Source: Flagellimonas aequoris
GTDB taxonomy: Bacteria; Bacteroidota; Bacteroidia; Flavobacteriales; Flavobacteriaceae
Direction: 5' to 3'
DNA: 64,000 bases
Assembly: GCF_003584165.1 (NCBI RefSeq)
Contig: NZ_QXFJ01000009.1
Coordinates: 124,001-188,000 of the forward strand
This document shows positions 23,932 through 33,169 of this stretch, piece by piece (position 1 is the stretch's first letter; every line of letters begins with the position of its first letter). Both the position numbers and the translations under genes were made by a program. Under the pieces are notes generated by a model. That model saw only the letters and a list, made by a program, of their open reading frames with translations, searched no databases and was not told the origin of the DNA.

Positions 23932-26226
23932 ATGACCAAATTTTTATCCGCTCTATTTTTCTTGGCCGCGTTGTTTACGATACAAGCCCAGACCACCATT
24001 AAGGGCACGGTCTCCAATAATGAAACCAACCAGCCTTTGGAAGGAGCCTCGGTATATGTGAGTGCCATAAATAAGGTGACTGCTACGGATGCTTCAGGAA
24101 ATTTTCAACTATCAGGATTCGGAAAAGGCGTTTACGCTATACAAGTGAGCTTTGTGGGATTTGAAACAGATGTAGAAACCTTTGAAGTTGAAAATGAAAA
24201 GGAATTGATCCTGAACATTGCCCTTGCTCCACAGCCTTTTGCCATTAACGAAGTGGTGGTCGCGGCGGCGTACGAAAAACCCCAACAAGAGGAAACCTTT
24301 AAAATTGATGTGATTCCCAAGCAACAACTGGCCAAAACGGGAGGCATGAGCGTTATGGACATCATCCCAAAAACACCTGGGGTAAGTGCCGTATCCACAG
24401 GTCCTTTGGTCAGTAGACCCGTAATTCGGGGCCTTTCGAGCAACCGCGTGTTGACCGTGGTGGACGGTATCCGCTTCGAAACACAACAATGGGACGACGA
24501 ACATGGTATCGGCATCAACGAATTGGGATTGGATCACATTGAAATCATCAAAGGTCCCTCATCGCTGCTTTATGGTCCCGAAGCCATGGGAGGCATTGTC
24601 CGTTTTGTGGAGGAAAAACCGGCAGAAGTGGGCACAACACAGGCCGATATGGAAGCCATGGCCTACTCCAACAACCGTGGTGGAAGAGCCGAGGCCGGGG
24701 TGAAAAGTTCTTCGGAAAAATTCAATTGGGGTGTCAGCGCCCTGGGCAAACTGCTCTCCGACTACTTTTATGACGGATTCGATTTTAGGGTTCCCAACAC
24801 CCGCCTGTTGGAATACGGCGCCAAAGGCTTTGCAGGCATCAACAGGTCCTGGGGTAATTCCAAACTTTCCTACACCTTCAACCAGGCCTTTTACGGTATT
24901 TTGGATGGTAAGGATATTGTAAAGGACGAGGATGGTCGTATCATCAACATTGATAGTTTGGAAAAGGAAAAATTCCCTTTTGAGACGGAAGCGCCCTACC
25001 ATGGGGTCATCGACCACAGGATCATATCCAAAACCACTATTTTGGCCGGAGCCTCTACCATAAAGGCCACCTTGGGGTACCAGAACAACCATCGCACCGA
25101 AAACGAGGAACTCGCTGGCAATAAAAAAGGATATACCTATCTGGACATGATCTTAAAATCATACACCTATGATGTAAAATGGTTGCTTCCCGAAATGGGC
25201 CATTTTCACACCATTGTGGGATCACAGGGTATGCACAAGAACAACACTAACGGCAATAAGGGCACAACACAACTGATCCCGGATGCGGATATCAACGATA
25301 TTGGCTTTTTTGGGGTTAGCCGATGGGAAAAAGACCATTTCAACCTCAGCATAGGGGCGCGCTATGACCATCGAAACCTAGACACGGAGGAGAGCACCAA
25401 TGCAACCGTGACCCAACCTGCCATTTCCAGAACCTATGACAACCTTAGTTATTCCTTGGGCGCGGCCTACGAACCCTTGGAACACTTGGTATTCAGGGCA
25501 AGCGTGGCCACCGGTTATCGGTCTCCCAACCTCAACGAATTGATGTCGAACGGGGTAAAACTGGAAAGCCAACGGTATGAAGTTGGTAACCCCGATTTCG
25601 TAAAAGAGACCAATACCGAATGGGATGGGAGCATTGCCTATGAGGGGAAACAGGTATCCTTTGAGGGCAGTGTCTTTTATAATGCCATCAACGATTATAT
25701 CTACATTACCCCAACAGGAGAGGAAACCAATAGCAATCTGGATCCGGAAGTATTGGTTCCCCTTTATGAATTTCAGCAACACGACGCTACCATTTATGGG
25801 GGTGAAATTATGTTGAACCTTCATCTAAACATCATTTCTTGGGGACATTTGGAAACATCCCTTTCTACCCTAAAAGGGAAACTTGCCGATGAGGACGAGT
25901 ATCTGTACCAAATGCCGCCGACCAAATGGAACAACGACCTGTTCATCACTTGGGACCATTGGGGCAAGTTGACCGATTGGACATTCAATATTGGCACGAA
26001 CACCAGTTTTGAACAACATCAGGTGGCATCCAATGAAATGGAAACCCCTGGTTATACCCTGGTGCATTTGGGTTTGGATACCAATTACAGAAAAATGGAG
26101 TTTTTCCTGAATGCCAACAATCTCTTGGATAACAAGTATTTGGATCACATGAGCCGGTTCCGCTCGTATGAAATCTATAGCCCGGGAAGGAATATTTCAT
26201 TGGGCGTTAAAATGCCTTTACTGTAG
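23932..26226 (+). CDS. TonB-dependent outer-membrane receptor (764 aa)
   Basis: A signal peptide (MTKFLSALFFLAALFTIQAQ) is followed by a carboxypeptidase-like N-terminal domain (IKGTVSNNETNQPLEGASVY), a plug domain with PVIRGLSSNRVLTVVDGIR and QWDDEHGIGIN, and a 22-strand barrel that includes the FRASVATGYRSPNLNELM motif. It ends GRNISLGVKMPLL. The plug wording resembles metal, haem or siderophore receptors of the ZnuD/CirA group rather than SusC; there is no SusD beside it. The ligand is unknown. I chose ATG 23932 because the upstream part of the frame has no signal peptide. A hairpin terminator follows at 26264. Confidence 0.87.
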   Translation: MTKFLSALFFLAALFTIQAQTTIKGTVSNNETNQPLEGASVYVSAINKVTATDASGNFQLSGFGKGVYAIQVSFVGFETDVETFEVENEKELILNIALAPQPFAINEVVVAAAYEKPQQEETFKIDVIPKQQLAKTGGMSVMDIIPKTPGVSAVSTGPLVSRPVIRGLSSNRVLTVVDGIRFETQQWDDEHGIGINELGLDHIEIIKGPSSLLYGPEAMGGIVRFVEEKPAEVGTTQADMEAMAYSNNRGGRAEAGVKSSSEKFNWGVSALGKLLSDYFYDGFDFRVPNTRLLEYGAKGFAGINRSWGNSKLSYTFNQAFYGILDGKDIVKDEDGRIINIDSLEKEKFPFETEAPYHGVIDHRIISKTTILAGASTIKATLGYQNNHRTENEELAGNKKGYTYLDMILKSYTYDVKWLLPEMGHFHTIVGSQGMHKNNTNGNKGTTQLIPDADINDIGFFGVSRWEKDHFNLSIGARYDHRNLDTEESTNATVTQPAISRTYDNLSYSLGAAYEPLEHLVFRASVATGYRSPNLNELMSNGVKLESQRYEVGNPDFVKETNTEWDGSIAYEGKQVSFEGSVFYNAINDYIYITPTGEETNSNLDPEVLVPLYEFQQHDATIYGGEIMLNLHLNIISWGHLETSLSTLKGKLADEDEYLYQMPPTKWNNDLFITWDHWGKLTDWTFNIGTNTSFEQHQVASNEMETPGYTLVHLGLDTNYRKMEFFLNANNLLDNKYLDHMSRFRSYEIYSPGRNISLGVKMPLL

Positions 26227-26263
26227 AAAAACAGGGTATTTATTGGTATTATGGTCAAAAAAC

Positions 26264-26304
26264 AAAGGAATCGGTGAGCTTAAGATGACCTTACTGATTC
26301 CTTT
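26264..26304 (+). terminator. Hairpin terminator after the TonB receptor
   Basis: AAAGGAATCGGTGAG (26264-26278) pairs with TTACTGATTCCTTT (26291-26304), including two G-U pairs. It lies 38 bases past the stop codon, in A-rich/T-rich context. Confidence 0.6.
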
Positions 26305-26356
26305 ATAGACCGGAAAACAGCCTCTACCGATTTTTCTGTTCAGTGGAATGGCAACA

Positions 26357-27451
26357 TCATGCCTTAAATTTGATCGTAAAAGTAGTCCCTTCATTCACCT
26401 TGCTGTCCACATCAATGCTGCCCTCTAGGCTGGTAACGTAATTGTAAACCAAATAAAGGCCAACCCCTTTACTGTCCTCATTGTCATGGAATTTTTGGTT
26501 CAAGTTGAAAATAAGGTGTCCCACTTTATCCAGATCAATGCCAAGCCCGTTATCGGAATAGGTCAAAGTTTTTTCTCCGTTCTTTTGGTCCGTAACGATA
26601 GAAATGATCGGCGTAACATTAGGCCGTGCATATTTGATGGAATTGGTAATGAAATTCAGAAAAATGCTTTCCATATAGGCTGCATTGAACCGAACACTTT
26701 CCAGACTCGAAAAATCCAAATGGAATTCCACTCCCGCATTTTGGATCAAAGTGCTGATGGAGTTTCGGACTTTTTGAAGCGAGGCCCTAAAATCGACTTC
26801 TTCCAAGTTTCTATTTGAAATATCATTTTGTTTAAACGTGTCAACAAAGGAATTTAGGGATGTTTTTAACCCTTCTGCAGACAGCCTTATATAGCGGATC
26901 AGATCCAATGTTTCCACGTCATCGATTTTCGTCAAATCGATTAAATCGACTAAGGACAGTATATTGTTCAATGGAGATCTTAGATCGTGCGAGGTAGTAT
27001 AGTTGAGTTGCTTGAGTTTGTCGTTCGCTTCGGAAAGTTCGCCTAAATGCAATATACGGTCAGCCTCCAGTTTCTTTTTATGGGTGATATCCTTGGCAAT
27101 TGCATATATCAACCGTTCATTCTCCATCGGAGTCGATGTCCAATGCAACCAAACAACATCTCCAGATTTACACACATAGCGGTTTTCAAAATTGACCAGT
27201 GGAACATTCTTCTTGAGTCGTTCCCTATGTGCCGCCGTAAGTTCCTTGTCCTCAGGATAAATAAATTCAGAGATTAATCTTGACTTTAATTCCTCTTCAG
27301 AATATCCCAATAACTCTATAAAGGCAGGATTTACCTTAACAAAATACCCATCATAGTCGGCAATGCAGAGACAATCTTTAGATAGGTCAAAAAAAGGGTC
27401 CAATTGGAGGTTCATTGGGTCTGACTGCTTCACTTCCATATGGTAAATCAA
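26357..27451 (-). CDS. PAS-domain sensor histidine kinase (364 aa)
   Basis: A PAS domain (about 17-125: FDLSKDCLCIADYDGYFVKV, NPAFIELLGYSEEELKSRLI, and a PAC part ending IYAIAKDITHKKKLEADR) precedes a HisKA helix with phospho-acceptor H155 (TTSHDLRSPLNNILSLVDLI). A HATPase domain follows (FLNFITNSIKYA, YSDNGLGIDL, KGVGLYLVYNYV). There is no membrane segment, so it senses a cytosolic cue. The start may be ATG 27451 or 27439. The response regulator 345 bases upstream on the same strand, beyond the tRNA gene, is the nearest possible partner (inference). Confidence 0.88.
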   Translation of the reverse strand: MIYHMEVKQSDPMNLQLDPFFDLSKDCLCIADYDGYFVKVNPAFIELLGYSEEELKSRLISEFIYPEDKELTAAHRERLKKNVPLVNFENRYVCKSGDVVWLHWTSTPMENERLIYAIAKDITHKKKLEADRILHLGELSEANDKLKQLNYTTSHDLRSPLNNILSLVDLIDLTKIDDVETLDLIRYIRLSAEGLKTSLNSFVDTFKQNDISNRNLEEVDFRASLQKVRNSISTLIQNAGVEFHLDFSSLESVRFNAAYMESIFLNFITNSIKYARPNVTPIISIVTDQKNGEKTLTYSDNGLGIDLDKVGHLIFNLNQKFHDNEDSKGVGLYLVYNYVTSLEGSIDVDSKVNEGTTFTIKFKA

Positions 27452-27485
27452 TTCTACTTTTTGTATAAAACGAATTTAAATGCGC

Positions 27486-27505
27486 TGTAATACACTGGGA
27501 TTACA
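27486..27505. repeat. Inverted repeat TGTAAT-N8-ATTACA upstream of the kinase
   Basis: Six-base arms (27486-27491 and 27500-27505) lie 35 bases before the kinase start. It is a candidate operator and differs from the GTAAC-N4-GTTAC sites of the sulfur island. Confidence 0.35.
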
Positions 27506-27623
27506 ACAAATAAAAATAGGAGGTTATTGTCTGGTCTTCAAAAAAGTCCGAATAATTTAACAAGAGAATGCTTTTTTGCAAAGAAGGAATACATCGGGTT
27601 GATGCGTATTGAAGGTAAAAAAG

Positions 27624-27695
27624 TAGCCTCGGCAAGAATCGAACTTGCATCTAAAGTTTAGGAAACTTCTATTCTATCCATTGAACTACGAGGCC
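27624..27695 (-). tRNA. tRNA-Arg (anticodon CCT)
   Basis: The 72-base cloverleaf has acceptor stem GGCCTCG/CGAGGCT (first pair G-U), anticodon arm GAAGT-TTCCTAA-ACTTT with anticodon CCT, T-arm GCAAG-TTCGATT-CTTGC and discriminator A. CCA is not encoded. Confidence 0.93.
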
Positions 27696-27795
27696 GTTCC
27701 AAAATAGGATTGCAAAAATATGCTTTTTTGAAAAACTTTACATAACCCTTGGGTCCTATTTAATGATATTTTCCATACTGGCTTCCCAGGGATAC

Positions 27796-28206
27796 CTAGC
27801 TTACCGTCCTTTTTTTCTCATCTTCCTTAAGGATTTTTTGCAAGTATGATCTGGATAGGGGCTTATCCACATAGCCGGCAATCAATCCGTGGCCTTTGGC
27901 AATGGTACGGTCACTGGAATTGGTAAAAGCCGAAAGTACATAAACGCTGGGCAAGGAGTGTTCCTTGAAGAGATTCTGCAAGTTTTCAAGGAAATCCCAT
28001 CCGTTCATACCATCCATGACCAGGTCCAAAAAGATGATATCAGGGAGCTTGTCATGCTCCTCCACAAAACTCAAACAGGCCTTTAATCCTTCTTCTCCGC
28101 TGGAACAGGTTATGATCTCGAAATCTCCCGGGGATTGTTGTATGCAATATCGAGTCGCGAACTGCGACACCATATCATCGTCAATAATGCACGTGGTAAG
28201 TTTCAT
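27796..28206 (-). CDS. Single-domain response regulator (136 aa)
   Basis: This is a stand-alone receiver domain. The acidic pocket is D9-D11 (IIDDDMV), the phospho-acceptor is D61 (PDIIFLDLVMDGMNGWDF), there is a VLSAF switch strand, and the conserved Lys lies in GYVDKPLS. No output domain follows. Such regulators act through protein contacts or phosphorelays. It may pair with the PAS kinase encoded after the tRNA on the same strand. Confidence 0.9.
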   Translation of the reverse strand: MKLTTCIIDDDMVSQFATRYCIQQSPGDFEIITCSSGEEGLKACLSFVEEHDKLPDIIFLDLVMDGMNGWDFLENLQNLFKEHSLPSVYVLSAFTNSSDRTIAKGHGLIAGYVDKPLSRSYLQKILKEDEKKRTVS

Positions 28207-28308
28207 TAATGGGACTTTTAAGTAAGATTGGGACCTACAAAGCTATACGCATGTCCCCAATGAACCATCCAAAATCGTTGTTCTGACCAAATATCCCGTT
28301 GAGGAAAC

Positions 28309-28722
28309 CTAATGGGGCAATTTATCCCTCAAAATTCCATAGACAAAGGCTCCCACTACCGCACCTAAAAGAACAATGAGAATGGGCCAATACCCTGCTC
28401 CAACCAAAATGTACATGGGTCCTGGACAGGCTCCTGCCAATGCCCATCCCAATCCGAACAAGGTGCCTCCAACAATGTATCGTGTGAAAGACCTTTCCTT
28501 GTCCTGAATATTGATCGGTTCCCCAAAAAAGGATTTTACCTTGGATTTTTTGATCCACTGGACCAAAACAATACCAACTGCCAATGCGGAGCCAATGATG
28601 CCGTACATGTGGAACGAATCGAACTGGAACATTTCATAAATGCGGAACCAAGAGGCCGCTTCCGACTTGTATAGGATTACCCCTAAAAAGGTGCCTACGA
28701 TAATATACATTACACTTTTCAT
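28309..28722 (-). CDS. YeeE/YedE-family membrane protein, second half (137 aa)
   Basis: There are four hydrophobic helices, with GTLFGLGWALAGACPGPMYILVGAG carrying the family's conserved Cys (GACPGP). This is the downstream partner of the next gene; the ATG overlaps that gene's TGA by four bases, so the two halves are made together. In the BigR-type persulfide operons of Agrobacterium and Xylella, a similar pair of YedE-like proteins (PmpA/PmpB type) sits beside a persulfide dioxygenase. Transport of a reduced sulfur compound such as thiosulfate is the likely role. The longer open frame up to 28908 is a shadow of the partner. Confidence 0.82.
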   Translation of the reverse strand: MKSVMYIIVGTFLGVILYKSEAASWFRIYEMFQFDSFHMYGIIGSALAVGIVLVQWIKKSKVKSFFGEPINIQDKERSFTRYIVGGTLFGLGWALAGACPGPMYILVGAGYWPILIVLLGAVVGAFVYGILRDKLPH

Positions 28723-29276
28723 GATCCAAAGATTAAGGGGAAAATAATATGGACCATCATAAGGCCTCCGATAAAAAAGCCGATGACGGCAATCAAGGAA
28801 GGGCGCTGAAGGTTGCTCAATCCAGAAATGGCATGGCCCGAGGTACATCCGCCGGCATATCTTGTACCGAAGCCAACCAAAAACCCTGCCACCAAAAGAA
28901 TGATCCAAACCGAAGGTTTGGTCAAGGCTTCCATGCTGAACAATTCCGTTGGCAAATAAGCAGTCCCAGCACTTTCAAAACCGAGCTCGTTTAACTTGGT
29001 TACGGTCTTCTCCGAAATTTGAACAGCAGGGTTTGGCGAAAGCAGATGGGCACCCAAAAACCCACCAATCACGGAGCCCAATACGACCAAAAGGTTCCAA
29101 CTACGAGATTTTAGGTCCACCTTGAAATAATCCGTGAACTTACCGGCGCCACCTATTGAACAGAACGTCTCTAGGTTAGAGGACATGCCAAAGCGTTTGC
29201 CCATAAGGATCAAAACCGCCATGACCAAGGCAATGAGGGGCCCTGATATATACCAGGGCCAAGGTTGATAAAGCAT
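28719..29276 (-). CDS. YeeE/YedE-family membrane protein, first half (185 aa)
   Basis: There are about five membrane helices. The signature GFGTRYAGGCTSGHAISGLS contains the Cys that in YeeE-type thiosulfate channels binds the sulfur ion. Together with the overlapping downstream gene it forms the two-part transporter. Position at the end of a sulfide-linked gene row supports sulfur-compound movement across the inner membrane. Direction (import of thiosulfate or export) is not settled by sequence. It lies 59 bases after the DUF2892 gene, in the same direction. Confidence 0.85.
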   Translation of the reverse strand: MLYQPWPWYISGPLIALVMAVLILMGKRFGMSSNLETFCSIGGAGKFTDYFKVDLKSRSWNLLVVLGSVIGGFLGAHLLSPNPAVQISEKTVTKLNELGFESAGTAYLPTELFSMEALTKPSVWIILLVAGFLVGFGTRYAGGCTSGHAISGLSNLQRPSLIAVIGFFIGGLMMVHIIFPLIFGS

Positions 29277-29335
29277 TTTCTCTGTTTTTAGACAAAAATG
29301 GACAAAATGCCTTAAATAACAAACTCAGTTCCCTC

Positions 29336-29539
29336 TTAACAACAATTCTTATCGGAATCGGAAACCCCGAATTTTTTCAGAATGTCTTCCAGCAAGCACC
29401 ATTTGGTCAAGGAAGATTGCAACAAATTGGCACCTACAAAGGCCGTAAACCACAACCAATTGATGTTCACATATATGGCCAAGGCCAAACTTATCAAGAT
29501 AAAGGTTCCTGCTACACCCCTTACAATTCTATTTCTCAT
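29336..29539 (-). CDS. DUF2892/YgaP-like small membrane protein (67 aa)
   Basis: There are two hydrophobic helices (VAGTFILISLALAIYVNINW and FTAFVGANLLQSSLTKWC), a typical start (MRNRIVRGVAGTF) and a Cys-rich tail (DSDKNCC). This is the membrane domain that E. coli YgaP fuses to a rhodanese. In sulfide regulons it accompanies sulfurtransferases. Two of its Cys are at the very C-terminus, suggesting persulfide or metal contact (inference). It lies nine bases after the 29549 gene, in an operon with the YedE pair. Confidence 0.82.
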   Translation of the reverse strand: MRNRIVRGVAGTFILISLALAIYVNINWLWFTAFVGANLLQSSLTKWCLLEDILKKFGVSDSDKNCC

Positions 29540-29548
29540 ATATTTCTT

Positions 29549-29854
29549 TTAAACAGTTCTTTGTACCGGAAGCTCTACGGCCCTGATTGGGTTGGTCGTT
29601 TCGCTTTCCTCATTGAATTCTTTTAACAATTTGAATACTTCGGTCACCTTTTCCTCCACGCAGAAGGAAAAAAACAGATTGGATGCTGCACCTCCCTTTT
29701 CACTTGGAAACCAGCTACTGGTGTACAACAAGGGCGATGCACTTTTATATCCATCAATGTCCGAACCACTAAAGCTTTCGATACCGGCTTTCTTAAAAAT
29801 CTTGAGGACCTCTTTTTTGTATTCCTCCACTGTGGTAACAATGATCATTTTCAT
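29549..29854 (-). CDS. PII-like/ferredoxin-fold small protein (101 aa)
   Basis: The pattern (MKMIIVTTVEEYKKEVLKIF KKAGIESFSG, then NLFFSFCVEEKVTEVFKLLK, EFNEESETTNPIRAVELPVQ) is the beta-alpha-beta-beta-alpha-beta of PII-like signalling proteins, with the last strand close to 'NPIRAVELPVQ'. Comparable genes often sit beside RND pumps or transporters and may report metabolite state. It has a single Cys (FFSFCVEE). The ligand is unknown. It lies between the RND operon hairpin and the DUF2892/YedE genes. Confidence 0.6.
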   Translation of the reverse strand: MKMIIVTTVEEYKKEVLKIFKKAGIESFSGSDIDGYKSASPLLYTSSWFPSEKGGAASNLFFSFCVEEKVTEVFKLLKEFNEESETTNPIRAVELPVQRTV

Positions 29855-29897
29855 GCGTTAATTTTTATTGTTTTTCAATGGTCACATGGAATCTTTG

Positions 29898-29946
29898 ATG
29901 ACTAAAAGAATCATTGCACTGTATGTCAAAAGATTCTTTTAGTCAT
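29898..29946 (-). terminator. Long hairpin after the RND pump gene
   Basis: ATGACTAAAAGAATC (29898-29912) is perfectly inverted at 29932-29946 with a 19-base loop. It starts 12 bases past the pump's stop. It lacks a clear T tract, so it may only attenuate read-through into the next four genes or protect the mRNA end. Confidence 0.5.
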
Positions 29947-29958
29947 GCCGATTTCATC

Positions 29959-32900
29959 TTAGTTGTAGTTTTTACGTTCAATCATATAATACACCAATGG
30001 CACCACCAATAGGGTCAAAATGGTCGACACTATGGTTCCGCCCATGAGTGAGATGGCCAATCCCTGGAAAATGGGGTCGAACAAAATCACAAAAGCTCCA
30101 ATCACAACAGTTCCTGCTGTCAACAAAATAGGTGTGGTACGGACCGCTCCGGCCTCGATTACCGCTTGTTTCAACGGAATACCCTCATTCAGCCTTAGGT
30201 TGATAAAGTCGATCAGCAATACCGAGTTCCGGACCATGATCCCTGCCAAAGCAATCATACCGATAAAAGAGGTGGCGGTAAAGAAGGCTCCCAAGAACCA
30301 GTGACCGAGTACAATCCCAATCATGGACAAAGGAATCGCCACCATCATCACCATAGGTGCCTTGAAGTTTTGGAACCATCCCACGATCAACATGTAAATG
30401 ATCACGATGACCCCCAAAAAGGCAATTCCCAAATCTCGGAACACCTCCAAGGTTATCTGCCACTCCCCGTCCCATTTCACGGTATAATCATCCTCAAACT
30501 GGGGTTGTTCCATGTAGAGTTCGTTCATGGAGTATCCCTTCGGCAATTCCAATTGGTTCAACTTGTCGGTCATTCCCAAAATGGCATACACCGGACTTTC
30601 CAACTCCCCTGCCATATCGGACATCACATACACTACTCTTTTTTGATTCTTCCTGTAGATGCTTTTGGCCTTGGTACCTTCATTGATGGTCACCAAATCC
30701 CCTACAGAAATCATATTGCCCTGTTGCGAGGCCACTTTCAGTTGTTTGATTTCATCCAAAGTGGATTTATCCTTTTCGCTAATGGAAAGCACAATCCCGA
30801 TCTGATCAAAGGAATTTTCATCGTATACGTGAGATACAGGCATTTCACGGAAAGCCATGCCCATAACCTGAACGATTTGTTGGGGAGTTACCCCATAGAG
30901 CATGGCTTTTTCCTTATCTACAACAAAATCATATTCCACTTGATCATCCTCAACCATCCAGTCCACATCTACCACATCGGCAGTATTGTTCAAAATGCCT
31001 TTTACCTTATCAGCGACTTCAATCTGTTCATTATAATCAGGGCCATATACTTCGGCCACAATGGTAGACAATACCGGAGGACCTGGTGGCACCTCAACAA
31101 TCTTGATATTGGCATTGTACTTTTTGCCGAGTTCTTGAATTTTTGGCCTGAGCAATTTGGCAATATCATGACTTTGCTCGCTACGATCGTGTTTGTCGGT
31201 AAGGTTGACCTGAATGTCGGCCATATTGCTGCCGCCTCTCAAGTCATAATGCCTTACCAATCCGTTAAAGGTAATAGGTGCCGATGTACCTACATAGCTC
31301 TGATAGTTCATCACTTCTGGTCGGGTTGACAGATAAGCACCTACTTCCTTGGCCACCGCCGAAGTACGCTCCAAAGTGGAGCCTTCGGGAAGGTCGATCA
31401 CCACCTGGAATTCGTTCTTGTTATCAAAAGGAAGCATTTTTACGGCAACCGATTTGGTAAAGAACATGGCTACGGAACCGAACAGCAATACCACTGTGAT
31501 ACCGATGAACAACCATCTCTTTTTACGGCTTTCGATCAAGGGTTTTTCAAATCGCTCATAAGCTTTATAGATGAACGTATCTTGAATCTCAACGGGTTCT
31601 TTTTCCTCCTCTTTTTTCTTGTCCTTTTCCCTAAGGAAAATGTATCCCAAATACGGGGTAATGGTCAACGCTACGAACAAGGACAACAACATGGCGATGG
31701 ACGCACCGATAGGCATTGGGGACATGTAGGGCCCCATTAAACCAGACACAAACGCCATGGGTAACACGGATGCAATTACCGTAAACGTGGCCAAAATGGT
31801 CGGGTTACCTACCTCGTTGATGGCGTATAATGCCGCATCCTTGAACGGCAATCGTTTCATCTTAAAGTGGCGGTGCATGTTCTCCGCGATAATGATGGAG
31901 TCATCCACCACGATACCCGTTACGAAAACCAAAGCGAACAAGGTAATTCGGTTCAAGGTATAGTCCAGCATGTAGTAGCTCAGCAACGTCAAGGCGAAGG
32001 TGATCGGCACGGAAAGGAACACCACAAGGCCTCCTCTCCAGCCCATGGCCAACATCACCACAAAGGTCACCGCGATGATGGCACCGATCAAGTGCATCAA
32101 AAGTTCGGATACCTTTTGAGAAGCAGTCTCTCCATAGTTACGGGTCACTTCCACATGAACGTCATCCGGAATCAAATTCTTTTTCAAATGTTCCACTTTC
32201 TCCAATACCACATCGGAAATCTTCATCGCATCGGCACCTTTTCTCTTGGCAATGGAAAGGGTAACCGCTGGATACTCTGACTTGTACTCGGATGATTTCT
32301 CATTGGCTGCACCAAATCCAAGGGAAACATAATTTTTGGGCAACTCAGGGCCATCCAAAACGGTAGCCACCTGTTTCAAATAAATGGGTTGACCTTGTTT
32401 GGTTCCCACGATCAAGTTTTCCAAATCCTCTTTGGTCTCCAAGAACCTTCCGGTGGCAATATGAAACTCAGTATCATTGGACAAAAAGTTGCCGGAATCC
32501 ATCTGCTGGTTATTGGCCTTGATCATCTGGGCAACCGCTAAAAGGTCAATACCTGATTCAGCCATTTTATCTTTGTCCACCATGACACGAAGTTGACGGC
32601 TACGCCCCCCTATCTTTTTGGTAATGGAAACCCCGTTCACTTTCTCGATCTCGTTGATCAATTCCCCTGAAATTTCACGCAATTGGAAATCGTTGTATTC
32701 ATCGCTCCAAAGCGTCAATGCCAACATGGGCACATCGTCAATGGCACGGGTCTTCACCAAAGGCATGGTGACCCCTTCGGGCATTTGGTCCATGTGCTTG
32801 TTGATTTCATCGTACAAGCGTACCAAGGAACGTTCTATATCCTCACCCACATAAAACTGCACAATGGCCATTCCCTGCTCCTGCATGGAAGTGGTGTACA

Positions 32901-33153
32901 CATACTCTACCCCTTTTATGTTGGATATGATCTTTTCAAGCGGTTTGGTGATCCTGGATTCCACCTCGGTTGGGCTGGCTCCGGGATATCCCACAAATAT
33001 ATCCGCCATGGGCACATCAATCTGTGGCTCCTCTTCCCTTGGAATCAGGAAAGAACTATACACCCCAATGACCATGAACACGATCATCAAGAGTACCGTT
33101 AATTTAGAGCTGATGAACCCTCTCGCTATTTTTCCTGCAAGTCCGTCTTTCAT
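29959..33153 (-). CDS. RND efflux pump inner-membrane permease (1064 aa)
   Basis: The protein has full RND length with twelve membrane helices and two large periplasmic loops. The proton-relay Asp pair is in VTGIVVDDSIIIAENMHRHF (TM4), and GIMVRNSVLLIDFINLR lies in the C-terminal half. The N-terminal motif is MKDGLAGKIARGFISSKLTV. The DD pair speaks for a drug or organic-anion (HAE-like) pump more than for a CusA metal pump, but the substrate is open. It is the third gene of an OMF-MFP-RND operon that starts under a GTAAC-N4-GTTAC operator (35620), tying it to the sulfur-stress island. In that setting it might export sulfur adducts or toxic by-products (inference). Confidence 0.92.
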   Translation of the reverse strand: MKDGLAGKIARGFISSKLTVLLMIVFMVIGVYSSFLIPREEEPQIDVPMADIFVGYPGASPTEVESRITKPLEKIISNIKGVEYVYTTSMQEQGMAIVQFYVGEDIERSLVRLYDEINKHMDQMPEGVTMPLVKTRAIDDVPMLALTLWSDEYNDFQLREISGELINEIEKVNGVSITKKIGGRSRQLRVMVDKDKMAESGIDLLAVAQMIKANNQQMDSGNFLSNDTEFHIATGRFLETKEDLENLIVGTKQGQPIYLKQVATVLDGPELPKNYVSLGFGAANEKSSEYKSEYPAVTLSIAKRKGADAMKISDVVLEKVEHLKKNLIPDDVHVEVTRNYGETASQKVSELLMHLIGAIIAVTFVVMLAMGWRGGLVVFLSVPITFALTLLSYYMLDYTLNRITLFALVFVTGIVVDDSIIIAENMHRHFKMKRLPFKDAALYAINEVGNPTILATFTVIASVLPMAFVSGLMGPYMSPMPIGASIAMLLSLFVALTITPYLGYIFLREKDKKKEEEKEPVEIQDTFIYKAYERFEKPLIESRKKRWLFIGITVVLLFGSVAMFFTKSVAVKMLPFDNKNEFQVVIDLPEGSTLERTSAVAKEVGAYLSTRPEVMNYQSYVGTSAPITFNGLVRHYDLRGGSNMADIQVNLTDKHDRSEQSHDIAKLLRPKIQELGKKYNANIKIVEVPPGPPVLSTIVAEVYGPDYNEQIEVADKVKGILNNTADVVDVDWMVEDDQVEYDFVVDKEKAMLYGVTPQQIVQVMGMAFREMPVSHVYDENSFDQIGIVLSISEKDKSTLDEIKQLKVASQQGNMISVGDLVTINEGTKAKSIYRKNQKRVVYVMSDMAGELESPVYAILGMTDKLNQLELPKGYSMNELYMEQPQFEDDYTVKWDGEWQITLEVFRDLGIAFLGVIVIIYMLIVGWFQNFKAPMVMMVAIPLSMIGIVLGHWFLGAFFTATSFIGMIALAGIMVRNSVLLIDFINLRLNEGIPLKQAVIEAGAVRTTPILLTAGTVVIGAFVILFDPIFQGLAISLMGGTIVSTILTLLVVPLVYYMIERKNYN

Positions 33154-33169
33154 TATTCCCTTTTTTAGG

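Noticed and set aside
27486..27505. Member of the GTAAC-N4-GTTAC operator family
   Set aside because: The arms are TGTAAT/ATTACA with an 8-base spacer, so it does not match the island's motif.
30301..31329. 342-codon plus-strand frame opposite the RND permease
   Set aside because: His/Ile-rich shadow of a well-supported gene on the other strand.
29959..33153. CusA-type copper pump
   Set aside because: The TM4 region has VDDSIII with a double Asp as in organic-substrate RND pumps and no clear methionine relay, so a metal substrate was not assigned.
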